Origin: Streptomyces sp. CC53
Lineage (GTDB): Bacteria > Actinomycetota > Actinomycetes > Streptomycetales > Streptomycetaceae
Length of the DNA: 33,139 nucleotides
Assembly: GCF_001865245.1 (NCBI RefSeq)
Contig: NZ_MKXB01000150.1
Span: 45,378 to 78,516 of the forward strand
Reading direction: 5' to 3'
The notes under the pieces: generated by a model
Told to the model about the DNA's origin: nothing
Databases searched by the model: none
Seen by the model: the letters and a program-made list of their open reading frames with translations, nothing else
Shown here: positions 28,381 through 33,139 of the stretch, piece after piece
Position numbering within the stretch: the stretch's first letter is position 1
Layout: each line of letters starts with the position of its first letter
Position numbers and translations under genes: made by a program

Positions 28381-29514
28381 TCAGCGGCTGACGGCGGCCG
28401 AGCGGGGGCGGCGGGTGGTGGTGGCGATGGTGGCGGAGCCGACGACCCTCGTCCCGTCGTAGAGGACGATGGCCTGGCCGGGGGCGACGCCGCGGACGGG
28501 GTCGGTGAAGGTGACGCGGAGTTCGCCGTCGACGGCCTCCGCGGTGACCTCCGTCTCTCCGCCGTGGGCCCGCAGCTGCGCGGTGTACGTGCCGGGGCCC
28601 TCGGGGGCGCGGCCGCACCAGCGGGGCTTGACCGCGGTGAGGGCGATCACGTCGAGGGCCTCGGCGGGTCCGACGGTGACGGTGTTGTCGACCGGGGAGA
28701 TGTCGAGGACATAGCGGGGCTTGCCGTCGGGGGCGGGGTGGCCGATGCGCAGGCCCTTGCGCTGGCCGATGGTGAAGCCGTACGCGCCGTCGTGGGTGCC
28801 GAGCCGGGTGCCGGACTCGTCGACGATGTCGCCCTCCGCCTTGCCGAGTCGGGAGGCGAGGAAGCCCTGGGTGTCGCCGTCGGCGATGAAGCAGATGTCG
28901 TGGCTGTCGGGCTTCTTCGCGACGGCCAGGCCGCGGCGCTCCGCCTCTGCGCGGATCTCGTCCTTCGTGGTGACGGTGTCGCCCAGCGGGAACATGGCGT
29001 GGGCGAGCTGCCGCTCGTCCAGGACGCCGAGGACGTACGACTGGTCCTTGGCCATGTCGGAGGCGCGGTGCAGCTCGCGCGTGCCGTCGGGGCGGGTGAC
29101 GACCTGCGCGTAGTGGCCGGTGCAGACCGCGTCGAAGCCGAGGGCGAGGGCCTTGTCGAGGAGCGCCGCGAACTTGATCTTCTCGTTGCAGCGCAGGCAG
29201 GGGTTGGGGGTGCGCCCGGCCTCGTACTCGGCGATGAAGTCCTCCACGACGTCCTCGCGGAAGCGTTCCGCCAGGTCCCAGACGTAGAAGGGGATGCCGA
29301 TCACGTCGGCGGCGCGGCGGGCGTCGCGGGAGTCCTCGATGGTGCAGCAGCCGCGGGCGCCGGTGCGGAAGGACTGCGGGTTCGCGGAGAGCGCCAGGTG
29401 CACCCCGGTCACGTCGTGGCCCGCCTCGGCGGCGCGGGCGGCGGCGACGGCGGAGTCCACACCGCCGGACATGGCGGCGAGGACGCGGAGGGGGCGGGAG
29501 GAGGTCTCAGTCAT
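28381..29514 (-). CDS. mnmA: tRNA-specific 2-thiouridylase MnmA
   Basis: MnmA (TrmU) activates uridine 34 of tRNA for Lys, Glu and Gln with ATP and inserts sulfur, giving 2-thiouridine at the wobble base. The 377 residues carry the PP-loop SGGVDS (16-21), the first catalytic cysteine in NPCLRCN (Cys106) and the second in HDICFIAD (Cys208), with the KDQSYVLG tRNA-binding region between them and [14 protein letters not shown] ([10 protein letters not shown]) sequence after. ATG 29514 has TACCCT nine nt upstream and only a weak purine run, so a very short leader is likely. Its sulfur would come from the cysteine desulfurase encoded at 30641-31804, which reads the same way, with an amidase gene on the other strand between them. 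Confidence 0.97.
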   Translation of the reverse strand: MTETSSRPLRVLAAMSGGVDSAVAAARAAEAGHDVTGVHLALSANPQSFRTGARGCCTIEDSRDARRAADVIGIPFYVWDLAERFREDVVEDFIAEYEAGRTPNPCLRCNEKIKFAALLDKALALGFDAVCTGHYAQVVTRPDGTRELHRASDMAKDQSYVLGVLDERQLAHAMFPLGDTVTTKDEIRAEAERRGLAVAKKPDSHDICFIADGDTQGFLASRLGKAEGDIVDESGTRLGTHDGAYGFTIGQRKGLRIGHPAPDGKPRYVLDISPVDNTVTVGPAEALDVIALTAVKPRWCGRAPEGPGTYTAQLRAHGGETEVTAEAVDGELRVTFTDPVRGVAPGQAIVLYDGTRVVGSATIATTTRRPRSAAVSR

Positions 29515-29575
29515 AGCCCTACCAGGGTACGGGGCCGCGGGAACCGTCGCGGCGGGCGTGTGCGTTCATGGTCAC

Positions 29576-30283
29576 ATGGGGAGTGGTCAGGGCCCGGACG
29601 GCGGGCGGAAGCGGTTGGGACGGCGGGCCCTGCTGATCGGCGGCGGCGCCGCGCTCGCGGGCGGGGTGGTGGCCGGCTGGGACGAGCTGGAGCGGATGTG
29701 GTGGCTCCTGCCGGGCACGGAGAAGCCCCGGAAGGACGGTGAGCTCGACCACGCGGGCGCGGTGTGGACGGCGGCGTCGCGGGCGAACTGGCGGCGGGCC
29801 GACCGGCCGGACGACTACGCGGTGGACCGGATCGTGATCCACGTCGTGCAGGGCAGCTACGCGACGGCCCTGCGGGTGTTCAAGAACCCGCTGCACGGGG
29901 CGGCCGCGCACTATGTGGTGGGCAAGGACGGGCGGATCGCGCAGATGATCCGCGAGCTCGACGTGGGTTTCCACGCGGGGAACCGGGACATGAACGAGCG
30001 GAGCATCGGCATCGAGCACGAGGGCTTCGTGGACCGGCCGCAGGACTTCACCGCGGAGATGTACGCGGCGTCGGCGCGGCTGGCGGCGGACATCTGCGCG
30101 CGGTACGGCATACCGGTCGACCGGGAGCACATCATCGGGCACGTGGAGGTGGAGGGCACGGACCACACGGACCCGGGGCCGCACTGGGACTGGGACCGGT
30201 ACCTGAAGCTGGTGCGGGAGGCGGCGGCGAACCCGCCGTCGCCCTCGCCGTCCCCTCCCGGGGCGGGCGCCGCGGGGGCCTGA
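29576..30283 (+). CDS. Exported N-acetylmuramoyl-L-alanine amidase (Amidase_2/PGRP type)
   Basis: A zinc amidase of about 235 residues that cuts the bond between N-acetylmuramic acid and the stem peptide L-alanine. A twin-arginine-like signal (RKRLGRRALLIGGGAALAGG) starts the protein, so Tat export or membrane anchoring is likely. The domain shows the first zinc histidine in IVIHVVQGSY (about 87), the conserved HYVVGKDGRIAQMI, then VGFHAGNRDMNERSIGIEHEGF, and the last ligands in HIIGHVEVEGTDHTDPGPHWDW. A Pro/Ser-rich C-terminal tail follows. ATG 29576 is chosen; GTG 29558 upstream is in frame. It is divergent from mnmA (61 nt) and convergent with cysteine desulfurase, and is followed by a terminator-like hairpin. 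It could act in cell-wall turnover; no phage genes are near. Confidence 0.93.
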   Translation: MGSGQGPDGGRKRLGRRALLIGGGAALAGGVVAGWDELERMWWLLPGTEKPRKDGELDHAGAVWTAASRANWRRADRPDDYAVDRIVIHVVQGSYATALRVFKNPLHGAAAHYVVGKDGRIAQMIRELDVGFHAGNRDMNERSIGIEHEGFVDRPQDFTAEMYAASARLAADICARYGIPVDREHIIGHVEVEGTDHTDPGPHWDWDRYLKLVREAAANPPSPSPSPPGAGAAGA

Positions 30284-30285
30284 GG

Positions 30286-30307
30286 GCCGCCGGGCGGCGG
30301 CTTGTTG
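30286..30307 (+). terminator. Terminator after the amidase gene
   Basis: GCCGCC (30286-30291) and GGCGGC (30296-30301) form a 6-bp stem with loop GGGC, 2 nt past the amidase stop, followed by TTGTTG. This is a short but plausible intrinsic terminator. Confidence 0.55.
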
Positions 30308-30640
30308 CGCGGGCTCGGGCGCCCGACCGGACGGGCGGGTGTCCTCGTGAGGTTGCCGGGGGCAGCGTCCTGCGCCGGGTGGCGGGCCACCGCGTGCGTC
30401 TTCCTGCGGGTGATCAGGCGTGGCCGGGCGCGGAGGCGGTGGACTGCTTTCGGCGGCGACCGCGCCGCGTGTGGTACGGGGGCGACGGGCTGCACCGGTG
30501 GCGCCGGGCGCGGCCCGGAGGCGGTGGGCCGCCGGCCGGTGTCGGCGGGCCGCCGCCGGGTGCGGGGACGGGCCGCCGGGGTCCGGCGTCGCCGGGTACG
30601 GAGGGGTGGGCCGCCGCCGTTCAGGCCGGCGGCTGCGCGG
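30308..30640. other. Gene-free spacer between amidase and cysteine desulfurase
   Basis: Two genes converge here and no gene is supported. The stretch is very G/C-rich, and GGGCCGCCG recurs four times between 30525 and 30620 at irregular spacing; GGAGGCGGTGG occurs twice. It looks like low-complexity drift rather than a functional array. No T-rich terminator is seen for the desulfurase gene. Confidence 0.45.
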
Positions 30641-31804
30641 TCAGCTGAGGCCGGCGGTCCTGGCGCGTTCCACGGCCGGGCCGATGGCCTTGGCGACGGC
30701 CTCGATGTCGGCGCGGGTCGTGGTGTGGCCGAGGGAGAAGCGGAGTGTGCCGCGCGCCAGTTCCGGATCGGTGCCCGTGGCGAGGACGACGTGGCTGGGC
30801 TGGGCGACCCCGGCGGTGCAGGCGGACCCGGTGGAGCACTCGATGCCCTGCGCGTCCAGGAGCAGCAGCAGGGAGTCGCCCTCGCAGCCGGGGAAGCTGA
30901 AGTGGGCGTTGGCGGGGAGGCGGTCGGCGGGGTCACCGCCGAGGACGGCGTCCGGCACGGCCGAGCGGACGGCGTCGACGAGTTCGTCGCGCAGGGCGCC
31001 GATCTCGCGGGCGAACGCCTCGCGGCGCTCGGCGGCGAGCCGCCCGGCGACGGCGAAGGCGGCGACGGCGGGCACGTCGAGGGTGCCGGAGCGGACGTGG
31101 CGCTCCTGGCCGCCGCCGTGCAGCACGGGCACGGGGCTGTGGGTGCGGCCGAGCAGGAGCGCGCCGATGCCGTACGGGCCGCCGACCTTGTGCCCGCTCA
31201 CGGTCAGGGCGGCGAGCCCGGAGTCGCCGAAGGCCACCGGCAGCTGGCCGAACGCCTGCACCGCGTCGGAGTGCAGCGGCACGTCGAACTCGCCTGCCAC
31301 GTCGGCGAGTTCGCTGACCGGCAGCACCGTGCCGATCTCGTTGTTGGCCCACATGACGGTGGCCAGGGCGACGCTCGCGGGGTCGCGGGCTATGGCTTCG
31401 CGCAGGGCGTCGGGGTGGACGCGTCCGTACGCGTCGACGGGGAGGTACTCGACGGTGGCGCCCTCGTGTTCGCCGAGCCAGTGCACGGCGTCCAGGACGG
31501 CGTGGTGCTCGACGGGGCTCGCGAGGACCCGGACCCGGCGCGGGTCGGCGTCCCTGCGGGACCAGTACAGGCCCTTCACAGCGAGGTTGTCGGCCTCGGT
31601 GCCGCCCGAGGTGAACACGACCTCGCTGGGCCGCGCCCCGAGCGCTTCGGCGAGGGCCTCGCGCGCCTCCTCGACGGTGCGGCGCGCCCGGCGGCCGGCG
31701 GCATGCAGGGAAGAGGCGTTCCCCGTGGTGGCGAGCTGGGCGGTCATCGCCTCGATCGCCTCGGGAAGCATCGGCGTGGTCGCGGCGTGGTCGAGGTAAA
31801 CCAT
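30641..31804 (-). CDS. Cysteine desulfurase (IscS/NifS family)
   Basis: A PLP enzyme of 387 residues that takes sulfur from L-cysteine as an enzyme persulfide for tRNA thiolation and possibly Fe-S assembly. Motifs: [10 protein letters not shown] at the start, [13 protein letters not shown], the PLP-stacking histidines EHHAV (100-101), the Schiff-base lysine 206 in [21 protein letters not shown] and the catalytic cysteine 329 in STGSACTAG, with a second cysteine at 323. The short Cys loop indicates the group I (IscS) type. ATG 31804 has no clear ribosome binding site, but TAGAAT (31820-31815), an excellent -10 hexamer, lies 10 nt upstream. Placement beside mnmA suggests it feeds 2-thiouridine synthesis. 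No IscU gene is in the window. Confidence 0.95.
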   Translation of the reverse strand: MVYLDHAATTPMLPEAIEAMTAQLATTGNASSLHAAGRRARRTVEEAREALAEALGARPSEVVFTSGGTEADNLAVKGLYWSRRDADPRRVRVLASPVEHHAVLDAVHWLGEHEGATVEYLPVDAYGRVHPDALREAIARDPASVALATVMWANNEIGTVLPVSELADVAGEFDVPLHSDAVQAFGQLPVAFGDSGLAALTVSGHKVGGPYGIGALLLGRTHSPVPVLHGGGQERHVRSGTLDVPAVAAFAVAGRLAAERREAFAREIGALRDELVDAVRSAVPDAVLGGDPADRLPANAHFSFPGCEGDSLLLLLDAQGIECSTGSACTAGVAQPSHVVLATGTDPELARGTLRFSLGHTTTRADIEAVAKAIGPAVERARTAGLS

Positions 31805-31814
31805 GGTGCCGCCG

Positions 31815-31820
31815 ATTCTA
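31815..31820 (-). promoter_or_regulatory. -10 hexamer of the cysteine desulfurase gene
   Basis: TAGAAT reads 31820-31815 on the minus strand, matching TANNNT and close to TATAAT, 10 nt before the ATG. It implies a leaderless or nearly leaderless mRNA. No matching -35 is evident 17-18 nt upstream. Confidence 0.5.
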
Positions 31821-31883
31821 CGGGTCCGGGGTCGGCCCGACGTGCCGGATCGCGCCATTCCGTCACCGCCTCGTGCCCGTGCG

Positions 31884-32264
31884 TCAGCCGATGCTCCAGG
31901 ACACGGTGTCGTTGGCGGTGACGAGCACGGCGAGGACGGCGAGGTCGGCGACGCCCAGGGCCAGGCCGAGGAGGGCCCTTCCCGTCCGGCGGGTGCGGCG
32001 GCGCAGGGCCAGGACGGCGAGCCCGACGGCGAGGGGGCCGAGCAGGAGGTTGAAGGCGACGAGCCCGACGAGGCCGAGGACGAAGGAGGCGACGGCCATG
32101 CCGTCGGCGTCCCGCCTCCGGGCGGTGGCCGGTGCACCGGACGCTCCGGCGGACGGGGGCGCGGCGGCCCCGTCCCGAGTGACGGGCACCCCGGACGCGG
32201 CATCACGGTCGGGCCCGGCGGACGAGGGGCTGACGAGGAGTGCGGTGGTTGCGGTGGTCTTCAC
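31884..32264 (-). CDS. DUF4190 family small membrane protein
   Basis: A 126-residue protein. The first 55 residues are Ala/Ser/Pro-rich and probably disordered. Two transmembrane helices follow, [20 protein letters not shown] and [16 protein letters not shown], joined by the basic loop [14 protein letters not shown]; this is the DUF4190 arrangement, common in actinobacteria and of unknown function. GTG 32264 follows GGAGG at 5 nt, a strong site. The gene lies 20 nt after a 53-residue membrane protein gene and 79 nt before cysteine desulfurase, which seems to have its own promoter. Confidence 0.85.
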   Translation of the reverse strand: MKTTATTALLVSPSSAGPDRDAASGVPVTRDGAAAPPSAGASGAPATARRRDADGMAVASFVLGLVGLVAFNLLLGPLAVGLAVLALRRRTRRTGRALLGLALGVADLAVLAVLVTANDTVSWSIG

Positions 32265-32284
32265 GACGGCCTCCGGAGCGTGGG

Positions 32285-32446
32285 TCAGCTGGTGCGGCGC
32301 GTACGGGTACGGCGCTCCCGGGCCGCGAAGACCAGGAGCCAGAGGGCGACCGCGGTCGCGGCGGCGGCCGTGGCGGGCAGCGGCAGGAACGCCGGGGTGC
32401 CGATGAAGGTGCCGAGGAGAAGCAGGGCGGCCACGAGGAAGAGCAT
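32285..32446 (-). CDS. Small two-helix membrane protein (53 residues)
   Basis: A hypothetical 53-residue protein. Two hydrophobic stretches, LFLVAALLLLGTFIGTPAFL and ATAAAATAVALWLLVFA, are followed by an arginine-rich tail (ARERRTRTRRTS) that should be cytoplasmic. ATG 32446 has GGGAGG with a 7-nt spacer, which supports this start over a longer frame from 32488. It is the first gene of a small unit with the DUF4190 gene, and diverges from the TetR regulator across an operator-like region, so it is the likely target of that regulator. I do not recognise a family. Confidence 0.7.
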   Translation of the reverse strand: MLFLVAALLLLGTFIGTPAFLPLPATAAAATAVALWLLVFAARERRTRTRRTS

Positions 32447-32553
32447 CGGGTTGCCTCCCGGGAAGACGATGAGGTGACAACTGTGCACTGACTTATCAGT
32501 CTAGGTGGTTTCGCCGCTGGAACCCTTCGGAGAACAGTTGTTTACTGCATGGC
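32447..32553. promoter_or_regulatory. Divergent operator/promoter region with inverted repeats
   Basis: Markedly A/T-richer than its flanks. ACAACTGT (32477-32484) is the exact reverse complement of ACAGTTGT (32534-32541), 49 nt apart. The match extends loosely outward as ACAGTTGTnnAC on both arms. Between them ACTGA-CTTA-TCAGT (32487-32500) is a perfect inverted repeat with 5-bp arms. On the minus strand TAGACT (32503-32498) is a possible -10 for the membrane protein unit. The regulator ATG at 32554 has no good ribosome binding site and may be near leaderless. I infer autoregulation and control of the divergent unit. Confidence 0.6.
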
Positions 32554-33139
32554 ATGAGTCACATCACCGCCACCACGGGGGTCCGGCAGGCCCGGAAGCA
32601 GAAGACCCGTCAGGCACTCCTCGACGCGGCGCTCGGACTGCTGGAGGAGCAGAGCCTGAGCAGCCTGGGCCTCCGGGAGGTGACCCGGGCGGTCGGGATC
32701 ACGCCCACGGCCTTCTACCGCCACTTCCGCGACACCGCGGACCTCGGGGTGGCTCTGGTGGAGGAGGCGCTCGGCAGTCTGCACGGCACCATCCGCACGA
32801 CGCTGGCGACGACCGGGGACAGCGAGGAGCGGATCGCCGGAACGGTGGAGCTGATCGCGGCGCTGGTCCGGGACTTCCCCGCGCACGTGCGGTTCGTGGC
32901 GCGGGAGCAGCACGGCGGTGTACGGGCCGTGCGGGACGCGATCGCGGCGCAGCTCGAACAGTTCGCCCGGGAGGTGGCCGAGGAGTTGGAGGGACAGCCG
33001 GAGACGGCCGGGTGGCGGCCGGACGACGTGCTGATGCTCGCCGGGCTGTACGTCGACCACATGGTGATGACGGCCTCCGCGTTCCTGGCGGCGGGCCAGG
33101 ACGCGGAGGCCCGTGACGAGGTCGCCCTTCGGGCGCGGC
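32554..33139 (+). CDS. TetR family regulator, FabR/DesT-like (partial, C-terminal end off window)
   Basis: About 195 codons of a TetR-type DNA-binding repressor; perhaps 10-20 residues are missing. The N-terminal helix-turn-helix reads RQALLDAALGLLEEQSLSSL, then LREVTRAVGITPTAFYRHFR. The wording TPTAFYRHFRDTADLGVALVEEAL closely follows FabR and DesT of Gram-negative bacteria, which sense acyl-CoA and control unsaturated fatty acid synthesis; whether that role holds here is inference, since no desaturase gene is in view. The ligand domain contains IAALVRDFPAHVRFVAREQHGG and later LAGLYVDHMVMTASAFL. The frame starts at ATG 32554, just inside the operator-like region, and reads away from two small membrane protein genes. 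Confidence 0.9.
   Translation, partial: MSHITATTGVRQARKQKTRQALLDAALGLLEEQSLSSLGLREVTRAVGITPTAFYRHFRDTADLGVALVEEALGSLHGTIRTTLATTGDSEERIAGTVELIAALVRDFPAHVRFVAREQHGGVRAVRDAIAAQLEQFAREVAEELEGQPETAGWRPDDVLMLAGLYVDHMVMTASAFLAAGQDAEARDEVALRAR

Noticed and set aside
30525..30620. GGGCCGCCG repeated four times, considered as a possible repeat array or CRISPR-like element.
   Set aside because: Spacing is irregular and the unit is pure low-complexity G/C; no spacers or associated genes exist.
32542..33060. A 172-codon minus-strand frame over the TetR gene.
   Set aside because: The plus strand has a textbook TetR helix-turn-helix; the antisense frame has no motif and would start inside the gene.

Overview
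The window is chromosomal DNA from a Streptomyces or a very close relative. Base composition is high in G+C, third codon positions are almost always G or C, starts are often GTG or TTG behind purine-rich ribosome binding sites, and a rare TTA leucine codon occurs once. From memory, the order ilvBNC, GGDEF/EAL gene, gatBAC, second GGDEF/EAL gene, ligA, metE-like, mnmA, cysteine desulfurase matches the S. coelicolor chromosome around SCO5486 to SCO5514. No rRNA, tRNA, CRISPR array, insertion sequence or prophage was seen.

Layout. 1-3759 (minus strand): ilvB-ilvN-ilvC, the branched-chain amino acid operon. It is preceded by a 13-residue leader peptide and an intrinsic terminator, a classic attenuator; ilvC loses only its last few residues at the window edge. 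3756-6737: a ten-helix membrane PAS-GGDEF-EAL protein with a good GGDEF domain and a decayed EAL domain. 7117-10571: a D-2-hydroxyacid dehydrogenase divergent from an aldo/keto reductase, then a lipoprotein beta-propeller sugar dehydrogenase. 10572-10926: a gene-free stretch of degenerate 21-bp repeats. 10927-13868: an MMPL exporter and a GNAT acetyltransferase. 14206-17773: gatC-gatA-small membrane gene-gatB, the tRNA-dependent amidotransferase that makes Gln-tRNA(Gln). 18039-20165: an RmdB-like GGDEF-EAL protein with an intact EAL domain. 20456-24433: ligA, a short methionine-synthase-like protein and a short-chain dehydrogenase. 24463-25386: a divergent LOG-family protein and DUF427 protein.

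25365-28236 is an accessory three-gene unit with lower G+C. Its genes overlap by 4 bp each: a helical protein, a 618-residue DUF1023 alpha/beta hydrolase and a lipoprotein. This is the best candidate for an undescribed system. From 28381 the core resumes: mnmA, a Tat-type peptidoglycan amidase on the plus strand, cysteine desulfurase (the sulfur donor for MnmA), two small membrane proteins, and a divergent FabR/DesT-like TetR regulator cut by the window end.

The genes that clearly work together are ilvBNC with its leader, gatCAB, the sulfur relay pair, the two opposed c-di-GMP proteins and, by inference, the hydrolase cassette. Function calls come from motifs read by eye; no database search was run.
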